NCBI RefSeq assembly: GCF_030403745.1
Contig: NZ_JAQMWP010000005.1
Span: forward strand, 1-64,000
DNA: 64,000 nt
Direction: 5' to 3'
Origin: Streptomyces sp. S.PB5
GTDB taxonomy: Bacteria > Actinomycetota > Actinomycetes > Streptomycetales > Streptomycetaceae
Below the pieces are notes generated by a model, which was not told the DNA's origin, ran no database searches, and worked only from the letters and a program-made list of their open reading frames with translations. A program made the position numbers and the translations under genes. This document shows positions 43,263 to 51,780 of the stretch, in pieces (within the stretch, counting starts at the first letter, position 1; each line of letters opens with the position of its first letter).

Positions 43263-44564
43263 ATGAACGATTGGCCCGAGGGATGGTCCGACGACAACCG
43301 CGGCAACCGGTACGGACGCGGCAGCGCGAGCGCACAGCCTGAGGGCGCGCGCTCCATGCGGCAGGTCCGCCGGCCCGCCTCGGGCGCGTACGGAGGTGGC
43401 CCCGGACAGTCCGCGCCGCCCTACGGCGGGGTCCCGCAGCAGCCGGCGTACGGCGGCGGCTACGGCGACGACACCTCCGTCGACGGCTACGACAGCGGCT
43501 ACAACACCGGCCAGGTCTACGGCGCCCCGGGCGGCGGTGGGAACGGCGGCGGCCCCGGCCGTACGCACGAACCCCGCCCCGCGCCGAACTGGCGCCGCCG
43601 CATCAAGTGGACGGCGATCACGGTGGTCACCCTCCTCGTGGTGACGAGCGTCGGTACGTACTTCTGGGCCGACTCCAAGCTCAACCGCGAGGTCGACCTC
43701 TCCAAGGTCATCGACCGCCCCGAGGCGGGCGAGGGCACGAACTACCTGATCGTCGGCTCCGACAGCCGCGCCGGGATGTCCGACGAGGAGAAGAAGAAGC
43801 TGCACACCGGGTCCGCCGAGGGCAAGCGCACGGACTCGATGATGATCCTGCACACCGGCAGCAACGGCGACACGCTGATCTCCCTGCCCCGTGACTCCGA
43901 CGTGGAGATCCCCACGTTCAAGGGCTCCGAGTCCGGCAAGACGTACCAGGGCACCGGCCGGCACGTGAAGCTGAACGCGGCGTACGCCGAGGACGGCCCC
44001 GAACTCCTCGTCCGCACCGTCGAGTTCAACACCGGTCTGCACATCGACCACTACGTCGAGATCGGCTTCGCGGGCTTCGCCAACATCGTGGACGCGGTGG
44101 GCGGCGTGGAGATCACCATCCCCGAGGGCGGCATGAAGGACAAGAAGTCCGGCGCCGACTTCGAGGCGGGCAAGCAGACCCTGAACGGCGAGCAGGCCCT
44201 GGCCTTCGTCCGTACCCGCTACGCCCTCAAGCGCTCCGACCTCGACCGGACGAAGAACCAGCAGAAGTTCCTCGCCGCCCTGGCCAACCAGGTCGCCACA
44301 CCGGGCACGGTCCTCAACCCCTTCAAGCTCTACCCGACCATGGGCGCGGGACTCGACTCCCTGATCGTCGACAAGGACATGGGCCTGTTCGACCTCGCCG
44401 ACATGTTCTGGGCCATGAAGAGCGTCAACGGCGGCGACGGCAAGTCGATGAACATGCCGATCTCCGGCTCTGCGGGCGGCAACCTCGTCTGGGACAAGGC
44501 GAAGGTGAAGAAGCTGGTGGAAGAGCTGAAGAACGACGAGAAGGTGACCGTCTCGGGTGGCTGA
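43263..44564 (+). CDS. LCP ligase 6 with Gly/Tyr-rich cytosolic tail
   Basis: 433 residues. The N-terminal ~110 residues are Gly/Tyr/Pro-rich and cytosolic, followed by a membrane segment (about 116-138). The LCP domain (about 160-350) has IVGSDSRAGMSDEEKKKLH, RTDSMMILHTGSNGDTLISLPRDSDVEIP, KLNAAYAEDGPELLVRTVE and EQALAFVRTRYALKRSDLDRTKNQQKF. It has no LytR_C domain. No ribosome-binding site precedes the ATG. A -10-like CACACT at 43250-43255 would put the transcription start at the ATG, so the mRNA may be leaderless. It overlaps the HAD gene by 8 nt. Confidence 0.91.
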   Translation: MNDWPEGWSDDNRGNRYGRGSASAQPEGARSMRQVRRPASGAYGGGPGQSAPPYGGVPQQPAYGGGYGDDTSVDGYDSGYNTGQVYGAPGGGGNGGGPGRTHEPRPAPNWRRRIKWTAITVVTLLVVTSVGTYFWADSKLNREVDLSKVIDRPEAGEGTNYLIVGSDSRAGMSDEEKKKLHTGSAEGKRTDSMMILHTGSNGDTLISLPRDSDVEIPTFKGSESGKTYQGTGRHVKLNAAYAEDGPELLVRTVEFNTGLHIDHYVEIGFAGFANIVDAVGGVEITIPEGGMKDKKSGADFEAGKQTLNGEQALAFVRTRYALKRSDLDRTKNQQKFLAALANQVATPGTVLNPFKLYPTMGAGLDSLIVDKDMGLFDLADMFWAMKSVNGGDGKSMNMPISGSAGGNLVWDKAKVKKLVEELKNDEKVTVSGG

Positions 44565-45231
44565 CGCGGTGAGCGGGGCACCGTTCGACGCGGTGCTCTG
44601 CGATGTCGACAACGTCCTGCGCCGCTTCGACCCGTCCGGGCTGCACGCCCTGGAACGTGCCGCGGGCCTGGCCGAGGGCACCACCATGAAGGTCGCCTTC
44701 GCGCCGGAGGTCGATCTGCCGGTGCTGCTGGGCCGGATCGATCTGCAGGAGTGGGTGCGGGCGATCGCGGCGGGCCTGGCCGGGCTGGTGCCCGAGGCGA
44801 CCGCGTGGGAGCTGGGCACGGCCCTGCTGGAGTCGCCGTTCGCCGCCGACGAGGCGGTGGTGTCACTGCTGCGGCGGGCCCGGACCCGGGTGCCCCTGGC
44901 GCTCGTCAGCAACGCGACGCTGCAACTGGAGGACGACCTCGACGCGATGGGCCTGTCCGACCTCGCGGACCACGTCGTCAACAGCGCCCGGGTCGGCCTC
45001 GCCAAGCCCGACCCGCGCATCTACCGGCTGGCGGCCTCCCTGGTGGGGGCCCGCCCCGACCGGTGCCTGTTCGTCGACGACAGCGAGGAGAACGTGGCGG
45101 CCGCCGCCGCGCTGGGCATGCGGCCGGTGCACTTCCGTGAACCGGCCGATCTGGAGCGGGCGTTGGAGCCGCTGTTCGGGCCGGCCCGGACCGCCGCCGG
45201 CGAGAGCGGTGCGAAGCCCGGCCCGGCCTAG
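44557..45231 (+). CDS. HAD-superfamily hydrolase
   Basis: 224-residue HAD-IA phosphatase-like protein. Motif I is LCDVDNVL, with Asn where Gly usually follows the second Asp. Motif II is LVSNAT, motif III Lys is in AKPDP and motif IV is FVDDSEENV. A helical cap sits at about 20-85. It would hydrolyse a small phosphorylated metabolite in the cytosol. GTG at 44557 overlaps the LCP ligase 6 stop, so the two are translationally coupled; GTG at 44569 is an alternative. Substrate unknown. Confidence 0.88.
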   Translation: MADAVSGAPFDAVLCDVDNVLRRFDPSGLHALERAAGLAEGTTMKVAFAPEVDLPVLLGRIDLQEWVRAIAAGLAGLVPEATAWELGTALLESPFAADEAVVSLLRRARTRVPLALVSNATLQLEDDLDAMGLSDLADHVVNSARVGLAKPDPRIYRLAASLVGARPDRCLFVDDSEENVAAAAALGMRPVHFREPADLERALEPLFGPARTAAGESGAKPGPA

Positions 45232-45244
45232 GCGACCCCGTGCG

Positions 45245-46102
45245 CTAGGCAACCCCGTGCGCGAGCAGCGCACAGTGCGGCAGCGCCAACTCCCCGCCCC
45301 CCACCGCGAATCGCGCGCTCAGCCGCTCGTACTCCCTCCTGATCCGTACGACGGTCCGCGCGTCCTGCGCCGCCATCACCAGCCCCACCGTGGTGAGCCC
45401 CGCCGCGACGCCGCCCCACCACTCCTCGACCGTGGTCCGGTGGTCCCAGGCCAGCTCGGTGCACTCGGCGCTCTTGAAGCCGGCCTCGTGGAGCAGTCCC
45501 GCGACCCCTTCCGGTGTGCGCACGAAGTCCTCGGCCGGGTCCATTCGCGGCAGGTCCCTCGGACGCACCGCACCCCCCGCCCCGCAGGCCCGCCCCAGCA
45601 GCCCCTGCCCGGCCCCGCGCCGCGCACCCCACAGCGTCAGCGCGATCCGCCCGCCGGGCCGCAGCACCCGTCGCAGTTCCGCCAACGCGGCACGCGGACG
45701 ACCGACGTGGTTGAGGGTGAAGTTTCCGAGGACCACGTCGAACTCGCCGTCGGGACAGGGGAGTTCCGGCAGCACGGCCACCTCCGCCGCGACGCCCCGT
45801 GCCCGCGCAGCCGCCACCATCCCCGCGTCCGCGTCCACCGCACACACCCGGGCACCGCGCTCCAGCGCCGCCAGGGCCGCCGTACCCGTCCCGGTCCCGA
45901 CATCGAGGACGTACGGCCGCGCGGAACTCTCCGCGGAGTCCCCCGCCGGGCCCTCCGAGCCCCCGTCCGGCACCCCCGCCGCGTCCAGCAACGCCCCCAC
46001 CGGCCCCGCGCACAGCCGCCCGAAGCTCGCCGCGTACGCCTCCGCGCGCCCCGCCCACATGGCGCGCTCGGCGGCGTCGAAGGCCTCTGTCACGCCGCTC
46101 AT
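45245..46102 (-). CDS. Class I SAM-dependent methyltransferase
   Basis: 285-residue methyltransferase with a Rossmann SAM site: VLDVGTGTGTAALAALERGARVCAVDADAGMV, then FDVVLGNFTLNHVGRPRAAL and LRRVLRPGGRIALTLWG. The first 60 residues form a helical lid. Its ATG overlaps the TGA of the upstream CbrC-like gene by 4 nt. Substrate cannot be inferred; similarity is to ubiquinone/menaquinone-type and natural-product methyltransferases in general. Confidence 0.88.
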   Translation of the reverse strand: MSGVTEAFDAAERAMWAGRAEAYAASFGRLCAGPVGALLDAAGVPDGGSEGPAGDSAESSARPYVLDVGTGTGTAALAALERGARVCAVDADAGMVAAARARGVAAEVAVLPELPCPDGEFDVVLGNFTLNHVGRPRAALAELRRVLRPGGRIALTLWGARRGAGQGLLGRACGAGGAVRPRDLPRMDPAEDFVRTPEGVAGLLHEAGFKSAECTELAWDHRTTVEEWWGGVAAGLTTVGLVMAAQDARTVVRIRREYERLSARFAVGGGELALPHCALLAHGVA

Positions 46103-46599
46103 GTGCAGTCCGCGTAGGCGAGGTGCCGGTCGCAGTGCAGGCAGCGGAAGAGATACGCGGTGGGCTGCCCGTCGGCGTCCAGGGCGGCGCAGAAGTCCTC
46201 GCCGTGGTCGGCCAGCAGATCTCCGAGGGCCTCCGGGTACTCCTTCACCCCGGCCGCTCCCGCGCGCCCCAGGAACGCCGCCGCGTCCCCGCAGTGCGTC
46301 AGCCACTGCTCCTGCTGCCGGCCGCGGAACCCCGGGGTGCGCCGCTCGACCTCGACCCGGACCTCCAGGGGGATCCGCCCCTCGGCCTCCGTGAACTGCG
46401 CCTCGTACCGCGCGGCCGCGCTGCCGTCGGCGAGGCACCAGGGGCACAGCGCCCCGGCGGGGTCGTCGACGCCGAACACCGGGCCGTCGTACGCGAATCC
46501 GCGGGACCGCCCGCAGCAGTCGCAGGGCGCGTCCGAGGGGACCACCGAGCCGGTGGCGACGGGGTCGGGGTGGTACCGGAACGAAGGCAGCGTGGTCAT
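46099..46599 (-). CDS. CbrC family (UPF0167) protein
   Basis: 166 residues with cysteine pairs typical of the CbrC family: DCCGRSRGF, LCPWCLADGSAAARY and LFRCLHCDRHLAY. Also FRGRQQEQWLTHCGDAAAFLG. The pairs suggest one or two zinc sites. E. coli CbrC has been linked to colicin E2 tolerance; no function is known in actinobacteria. ATG start. Coupled to the methyltransferase gene by a 4-nt overlap. Confidence 0.85.
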   Translation of the reverse strand: MTTLPSFRYHPDPVATGSVVPSDAPCDCCGRSRGFAYDGPVFGVDDPAGALCPWCLADGSAAARYEAQFTEAEGRIPLEVRVEVERRTPGFRGRQQEQWLTHCGDAAAFLGRAGAAGVKEYPEALGDLLADHGEDFCAALDADGQPTAYLFRCLHCDRHLAYADCT

Positions 46600-46626
46600 G
46601 CGGGGCAGCCTGCCGCACCAAGGAAC

Positions 46627-46650
46627 AGGGGCACCCCGCGGGGTGCCCCT
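46627..46650. terminator. Perfect 24-nt palindrome, likely terminator of the copper-storage gene
   Basis: AGGGGCACCCCG and its complement form an uninterrupted palindrome 30 nt past the stop of the Cys-rich gene on the minus strand. Confidence 0.6.
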
Positions 46651-46680
46651 GAAACGCGTCGGACCGGCCTCAGACCGGCC

Positions 46681-47040
46681 TCACATCGTGGCGCCCGCCA
46701 TCGAGCGACACATCTCCGCGCAGCGACGACACGCCTCGGCACAGCGCATCATCTGTTCGTCGTCCGGCATGGCCATACACGCCTCGGCGCACATCTCACA
46801 GGCCTTGGCGCACATCGCGCACATCTCGGCCGACATCGGCGAGCGACGCATCATCATGTCCGCGCACATCCGGGTCATCTCGCTGCAGTCCATGAGGGCG
46901 CGCATGATCTGCATCTGGGCCTGGCCGCCCATCTGCATGCAAGAGCTCATGGTCTCCTCGCACACGCTGTGGCAGGACATGCACGCCTCGACGCAGTCCT
47001 GCATCGCCTTGCTCATCGCGGTCGTTCCGGGCTGGGTCAT
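46681..47040 (-). CDS. Cys-rich four-helix-bundle copper storage-like protein
   Basis: 119-residue protein with 16 cysteines and many methionines, mostly in CxxxC and CxxC spacing on predicted amphipathic helices (DCVEACMSCHSVCEETM, MCAMCAKACEMCAEACM, RCAEACRRCAEMC). This is the pattern of the cytosolic Csp copper storage proteins, which line the inside of a four-helix bundle with Cys and bind many Cu(I). No signal peptide, so it would be cytosolic. ATG follows GGAGGAG. Copper-related genes lie about 5 kb to the right. Confidence 0.88.
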   Translation of the reverse strand: MTQPGTTAMSKAMQDCVEACMSCHSVCEETMSSCMQMGGQAQMQIMRALMDCSEMTRMCADMMMRRSPMSAEMCAMCAKACEMCAEACMAMPDDEQMMRCAEACRRCAEMCRSMAGATM

Positions 47041-47267
47041 GGCTCCTCCTGGGGGGTGCAGGAGCCCAGGGACGGGCCCCGTGCCCTTCCGTCCTACGCC
47101 CGCCGGGCGCCGGGCGCCATCGGGCGGACGGTAATAATCCGCAACGTATGCGAAGTAATCGCGCGGTCCCGGTCATTTCTCCCGGGAGGGCCATCGGAGT
47201 TACGGCTTCCCTGCCCTGCCTCCGAAGTACGCGCCCTCGGTGATTCAGCCTCCTCGGAGAACCGGGC

Positions 47268-48019
47268 CTACGCCACTCCGAACAAGTCGGGCGGGTCAGC
47301 GGCGAGCGGCTTCGGTCCGAGGGATCCCAGGGCACCGTCGATCGCGAGGCGTGCGCGGTCGGGAGCGTCGGGCATCAGGTCTGAGCAGTACCTCTCGGTG
47401 AAGCTCACCGAGGTGTGCCCCAACCAGGCTGAGACCTCCGAGACCGGAACGCCCTGCCGCAGCAGAGAACCCGCGTAGAAGTGCCGGAGGCTGTGCGACT
47501 TGAAGTATTCGACACCGGCCGCAGTGAGAGCCGGGCGCCAGATCAGGCCGTACCAGTAGTACGGATACAGCAACCCGGTGCCTGTGGCATTGCTGAACAG
47601 CAGTTCCGCCTCGCCCCAAGTGGGGTGGTCCCTGAGATGACGGCGCAGGGCCAGTGCCACCACGTCGGGGAGCGGAACGGCCGAAGCAGATGCGGTCGCG
47701 GCCGAGCCCCATGGCCTCACCGAGGCGCAGCCCGCATCCGGCCATCAGCCAGAGCATTCCGCGGTAGCGCTCGGGGGCGGCCGCGACAACAGCCAGCACC
47801 GTATCCGTACCGGGGACGTGGACTTCGGCACGCTGGTCCCGGTAGGTCCGGGCGGCGCTCACGGGGAGAGAAGGATGTTGAAGCGAAATCGGACCGTGGA
47901 GGGCTTGTAACCGCGCACATGGGTCAGCCACTCCACCCACTTCTCGATCCGTTCGGGGGTGACGCCCCTGATGCCGTCAGCCCCGAAGTACGGCTCCACA
48001 GCTGTGTTCAGGATCGTGC
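47268..48019 (-). pseudogene. Decayed tyrosine recombinase (integrase)
   Basis: Remains of an actinobacterial integrase spread over three minus-strand frames. The core-binding part (RTILNTAVEPYFGADGIRG, then GYKPSTVRFRFNIL) runs from about 48019 to a stop near 47870. A second piece (PERYRGMLWLMAGCGLRLGE, with catalytic Arg) runs to about 47685. The third (HSLRHFYAG, WLGHTSVSFTERYCSDL, with the His-Arg, His and Tyr residues) ends at 47268. The N-terminal arm domain is missing. All catalytic residues survive but the frames are broken. It marks an old integrative element. Confidence 0.85.
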
Positions 48020-48622
48020 GGTACGCTCCACGTCACGTTCTTCCCCCTCCAGGTGCCGCCTGGCCTTCTCGGTCAGGCGATCCGCAGGTCTGCCCGGCGG
48101 CCCGTCGAGGAACCCCATGGCACGTGCGCGTCGGATGCGGCCGCTGATGGTGTTCCGGCTGAGCCCCCACGCTGACGCCAGTCGCGTGACGGGACTCCGG
48201 TATCCCTGCTGCACCAAACGCACGTACTCACGGGCCATCAAGGCGTACTCCCGCTCCGTCTCGACCCGATGAAGCACCGCCGAGGTGGCCGCCTCGTCGG
48301 CCGACCTGCCCAGGCGCACTCTCAGCTCCTTCGCCGTCCTGCGGATCTCCGCCAGGGAGATCGACCGCATGAGTTCCGCCGTGATGCCGTCCGTCCCGAC
48401 CACGACTGCCGGGTCATCGGGCGGCTCGATACGGAGGCTCGTCGGTCCGTCCCACGGCGCATCGAGCAGGCTGACGACGATCAGCCTCCAGCCGTGCAAC
48501 TCGGCCTCATGGATGAGCTGGTCCTGCGCGGTGTACGACGGCCGCCGCGTGCCGGGAAGTCCCCGGTCACACAAGGAACGCCAAGACATGAGACATGGGA
48601 CATGGATATAACCATGTCTCAT
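48008..48622 (-). CDS. Hypothetical HTH protein of the element remnant
   Basis: 204-residue protein. The first ~110 residues (ELHGWRLIVVSLLDAPWDGP...) are unrecognised. The C-terminal ~70 residues form a likely helix-turn-helix (SPVTRLASAWGLSRNTISGR, then IRRARAMGFLD), a layout common in small Streptomyces mobile-element and phage genes. It overlaps the start of the integrase remnant. The ATG at 48622 lies inside a 12-bp inverted repeat with three direct heptamers, which could be its own operator. GC content is lower than in neighbouring genes, fitting acquired DNA. Confidence 0.6.
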   Translation of the reverse strand: MRHGYIHVPCLMSWRSLCDRGLPGTRRPSYTAQDQLIHEAELHGWRLIVVSLLDAPWDGPTSLRIEPPDDPAVVVGTDGITAELMRSISLAEIRRTAKELRVRLGRSADEAATSAVLHRVETEREYALMAREYVRLVQQGYRSPVTRLASAWGLSRNTISGRIRRARAMGFLDGPPGRPADRLTEKARRHLEGEERDVERTARS

Positions 48623-48623
48623 G
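48585..48623. promoter_or_regulatory. Heptamer direct repeats and inverted repeat at the HTH gene start
   Basis: Three tandem heptamers GACATGA, GACATGG, GACATGG (48585-48605) overlap a perfect 12-bp inverted repeat CATGAGACATGG / CCATGTCTCATG (48587-48598 and 48612-48623) with a 13-nt AT-rich spacer. Layout resembles an iteron or autoregulatory operator. Confidence 0.5.
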
Positions 48624-48646
48624 CCTCCATTCGCCTGAAAAGGTGA

Positions 48647-48671
48647 GGGACGCCCACACCGCGGGCGCCCC
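48647..48671 (-). terminator. Likely terminator after acyl-CoA dehydrogenase gene
   Basis: GGGACGCCC and GGGCGCCCC form a 9-bp stem with one mismatch, just past the acyl-CoA dehydrogenase stop. Confidence 0.5.
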
Positions 48672-48693
48672 TCAGCCGTAAGCCGACCAGCAG

Positions 48694-49851
48694 TTACGGC
48701 AGGTTGCGGGCCATCACGATCCGCTGGATCTGGTTGGTCCCCTCGTACACCTGAGTGATCTTGGCGTCCCGCATCATCCGCTCCACCGGATAGTCACGGG
48801 TGTAGCCGTAGCCGCCGAGCAGCTGGACCGCGTCCGTGGTGACCTCCATCGCCGTGTCGGAGGCGAAGCACTTCGCCGCCGCGCCCAGGTAGGTCAGGTC
48901 GGAGTCGCCGCGCTCCGAGGCCGCCGCGGCCTGGTACGTCAGGGCACGGGCCGCCGAGATCTTCATGGACATGTCCGCGAGCATGAACTGGATGCCCTGG
49001 AAGTCGGCGATGGCCTTGCCGAACTGCTTGCGCTCCTGGACGTACCCCTTGGCGTAGTCGAAGGCGCCCTGCGCCACGCCCAGCGCCTGTGCGGCGATCG
49101 TGATGCGGGTGTGGTCCAGGGTCTTCATCGCCGTGGCGAAGCCGGTGCCCTCCTCGCCGATCATGCGGTCGGCGAGGATGCGGACGTTGTCGAGGTAGAC
49201 CTCGCGGGTCGGGGAGCCCTTGATGCCGAGCTTCTTCTCGGGGGCGCCGAAGGAGACGCCCTCGTCGGACTTCTCGACGACGAAGGCCGAGATGCCCTTC
49301 GAGCGCTTCGTCGGGTCCGTCACGGCCATCACCGTGTAGTACTCGGACTCGCCCGCGTTGGTGATCCAGCGCTTCACGCCGTTGAGGATCCAGTGGTCGC
49401 CGTCGCGGACCGCCTTGGTCTTCATGCCGGCCGCGTCGGAGCCCGCGTCGGGCTCGGAGAGGCAGTAGGAGAACATGCCCTCACCCTTGGCGAGCGGGGT
49501 CATGTACTTCTTCTTCAGCTCCTCGGAGCCGGAGAGGATCACCGGGAGCGAGCCCAGCTTGTTCACCGCGGGGATGAGGGAAGAGCTCACGCAGACGCGC
49601 GCGACCTCCTCGATCACGATCACCGTGGCGAGCGCGTCCGCGCCCGCGCCGCCGTACTCCTCGGGTACGTGCACGGCGTGCAGGTCGTTCGCGACCAGTG
49701 CCTCGAGGGCCTCGCGCGGGAAGCGGGCCTCCTCGTCCACCGCGGCGGCGTACGGCGCGATCTTCGCCTCGGCCAGCGAGCGGATGGCGTCGCGGAGCAT
49801 GTCGTGCTCCTCGGACGGGCGGTACAGGTCGAAGTCAGCCGATCCGGCCAA
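48694..49851 (-). CDS. Acyl-CoA dehydrogenase
   Basis: 385-residue FAD acyl-CoA dehydrogenase with the usual three domains: N-terminal helical (about 10-120), beta-barrel (SYCLSEPDAGSDAAGMKTKA, about 125-235) and C-terminal helical. The catalytic Glu is in QVYEGTNQIQR near residue 370 and the FAD/CoA segment is QLLGGYGYTRDYPVERMMRDAK. It oxidises an acyl-CoA to the trans-enoyl-CoA in fatty or branched-chain acid degradation, passing electrons to ETF. TTG start. Divergent from UDP-glucose dehydrogenase. Confidence 0.94.
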   Translation of the reverse strand: MAGSADFDLYRPSEEHDMLRDAIRSLAEAKIAPYAAAVDEEARFPREALEALVANDLHAVHVPEEYGGAGADALATVIVIEEVARVCVSSSLIPAVNKLGSLPVILSGSEELKKKYMTPLAKGEGMFSYCLSEPDAGSDAAGMKTKAVRDGDHWILNGVKRWITNAGESEYYTVMAVTDPTKRSKGISAFVVEKSDEGVSFGAPEKKLGIKGSPTREVYLDNVRILADRMIGEEGTGFATAMKTLDHTRITIAAQALGVAQGAFDYAKGYVQERKQFGKAIADFQGIQFMLADMSMKISAARALTYQAAAASERGDSDLTYLGAAAKCFASDTAMEVTTDAVQLLGGYGYTRDYPVERMMRDAKITQVYEGTNQIQRIVMARNLP

Positions 49852-50042
49852 GGTGTCTCACGCTCCAAATGCGCTGCGTTGCCGACGCTAATTACCGTTA
49901 AGTAACTCAAATTTTAGGGGCCCGCCCACGGGAGTGATACGTGAGCTTGGCGACAGAGGGAAAAGTGCCCACCGAAGGGCTCCGCCACGCCCCGACTAGG
50001 ATCGGTCCGCGCACCGAACGAACGTCCCCCTCTGGAGCACCC

Positions 50043-51386
50043 ATGAGCCTCAAGATCACCGTGATCGGCACCGGCTACCTCGGCGCCACCCACGCCGCGG
50101 CCATGGCCGAGCTCGGTTTCGAGGTGCTCGGGCTGGACGTCGTCCCCGAGAAGATCGCCATGCTGCAGCGCGGCGAGGTCCCGATGTACGAGCCCGGCCT
50201 GGAGGACCTGCTGCGGGGGCATGTCGCCGGGATCGAGGGCTCGACCGGGCGGCTGCGCTTCACCATGGACTTCGCCGAGGTCGGTGCGTTCGGCGACGTC
50301 CACTTCGTCTGTGTGAACACTCCGCAGCGGCACGGCGAGTTCGCCGCCGACATGTCCTACGTCGACTCCGCGATCGCCGCGCTCGCGCCGCACCTCACCG
50401 GTCCGGCCCTCGTCGTCGGCAAGTCCACCGTGCCCGTCGGCTCCGCGGACCGCCTGGCGACCTATCTCGCCGAGCACGCGCCCGCCGGTGCGGACGCCGA
50501 GCTGGCCTGGAACCCGGAGTTCCTGCGCGAGGGCTTCGCCGTGGACGACACCCTGCACCCCGACCGGATCGTGGTCGGGGTGCGCAGCGAGCGGGCGGAG
50601 AAGCTGCTGCGCGAGGTGTACGCGACGCCGGTCGGCGAGGGGACGCCGTTCGTGGTCACCGACTTCCCGACCGCGGAGCTGGTGAAGACGTCCGCGAACT
50701 CCTTCCTCGCCACCAAGATCTCGTTCATCAACGCGATGGCGGAGGTGTGCGAGGCCGCGGGCGGCGATGTCGCCAAGCTGGCCGAGGCGATCGGGTACGA
50801 CGACCGGATCGGGAAGAAGTTCCTGCGGGCCGGCATCGGCTTCGGCGGCGGCTGTCTGCCCAAGGACATCCGGGCGTTCCTGGCGCGCGCCGGTGAGCTG
50901 GGCGCCGACCAGGCGCTGTCGTTCCTGCGGGAGATCGACTCGATCAACATGCGCCAGCGCGGGCAGATGGTGGAGCTGGCGCGGCAGGCGCTGGGCGGCG
51001 GTTCGTTCCTCGGCAAGCGGGTCGCGGTGCTCGGCGCCACCTTCAAGCCCGACTCGGACGACGTACGGGACTCCCCCGCGCTGAACGTCGCCGGACAGAT
51101 CCATCTCCAGGGCGGCCAGGTGACGGTCTACGACCCGAAGGGCATGACCAACGCCCGCCAGGTCTTCCCGACCCTCGGCTACGCCGACTCCGCCGTGGCG
51201 GCGGTCCGGGGCGCCGATGTCGTACTGCATCTCACGGAGTGGCGGGAGTTCCGGGAGCTGGACCCGGCGGCGCTGGGCGAGGTGGCGGCGACGCGGCTGA
51301 TTCTCGACGGGCGCAATGCGCTGGACCCCGAGGTGTGGCGCAAGGCGGGGTGGCAGTTCCGGGCTATGGGGCGACCGAAGGCCTGA
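50043..51386 (+). CDS. UDP-glucose 6-dehydrogenase
   Basis: 447-residue NAD-dependent enzyme oxidising UDP-glucose to UDP-glucuronate, a precursor of acidic envelope polysaccharides. N-terminal Rossmann motif VIGTGYLGATHAAAMAELG, substrate loop FLREGFAVDDTLHPDRIVVG, active-site Lys/Asn in KTSANSFLATKISFIN and catalytic Cys at about residue 271 in FGGGCLPKDIRAF. ATG at 50043 has GGAG 6 nt upstream. It fits the glycopolymer theme of the LCP region to the left. A UDP-mannose/ManNAc substrate is less likely but not excluded. Confidence 0.93.
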   Translation: MSLKITVIGTGYLGATHAAAMAELGFEVLGLDVVPEKIAMLQRGEVPMYEPGLEDLLRGHVAGIEGSTGRLRFTMDFAEVGAFGDVHFVCVNTPQRHGEFAADMSYVDSAIAALAPHLTGPALVVGKSTVPVGSADRLATYLAEHAPAGADAELAWNPEFLREGFAVDDTLHPDRIVVGVRSERAEKLLREVYATPVGEGTPFVVTDFPTAELVKTSANSFLATKISFINAMAEVCEAAGGDVAKLAEAIGYDDRIGKKFLRAGIGFGGGCLPKDIRAFLARAGELGADQALSFLREIDSINMRQRGQMVELARQALGGGSFLGKRVAVLGATFKPDSDDVRDSPALNVAGQIHLQGGQVTVYDPKGMTNARQVFPTLGYADSAVAAVRGADVVLHLTEWREFRELDPAALGEVAATRLILDGRNALDPEVWRKAGWQFRAMGRPKA

Positions 51387-51780
51387 GCGTCCCCTGCCAG
51401 GGGAAATCCGGGGAGGGACGCGGAATGTCTACGCGCGTCCTTCCCTGAAGCAAAGCGAGGACCTCGCAAAGAATTTTCGACGTGGTCTCCTGCGATGCCC
51501 GAGGCCTTCAGGGGCGGGCTCCAGTCGGACTCCAAGCTCTTCGCAACGGCATATGCCAGTATTCAGGGAACCATCAAAAAGGCACCCGGAATTCTTCACG
51601 ATCGCATTGCGCGGAATAACGTCGGTCTAGCCCGTTCTCACAGCGCAGGCACCTCCTGAAGAGAGCCAGGCAACAACCGGTTAACGGGCGCGTAGTCAAG
51701 CGGAATCCCCCCTCCACTCCACTGGTGCGCATTCGCAGCACTCTCCGTTCGGCTTGACCGGACCATGTCAGGAGTGACCC
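51387..51780. other. Lower-GC intergenic region before the copper cluster
   Basis: 394 nt without a supported gene. Noticeably lower in GC than the genes on either side. TTGACC (about 51757-51762) lies shortly before the next gene's ribosome-binding site but too close to be its -35. I see no clear terminator, riboswitch or operator. Confidence 0.5.

Noticed and set aside
49892..49905. TTAC...GTAA palindrome between acyl-CoA dehydrogenase and UDP-glucose dehydrogenase genes
   Set aside because: Arms are only 4 bp in an AT-rich promoter, no regulator gene is adjacent, and such matches arise by chance.
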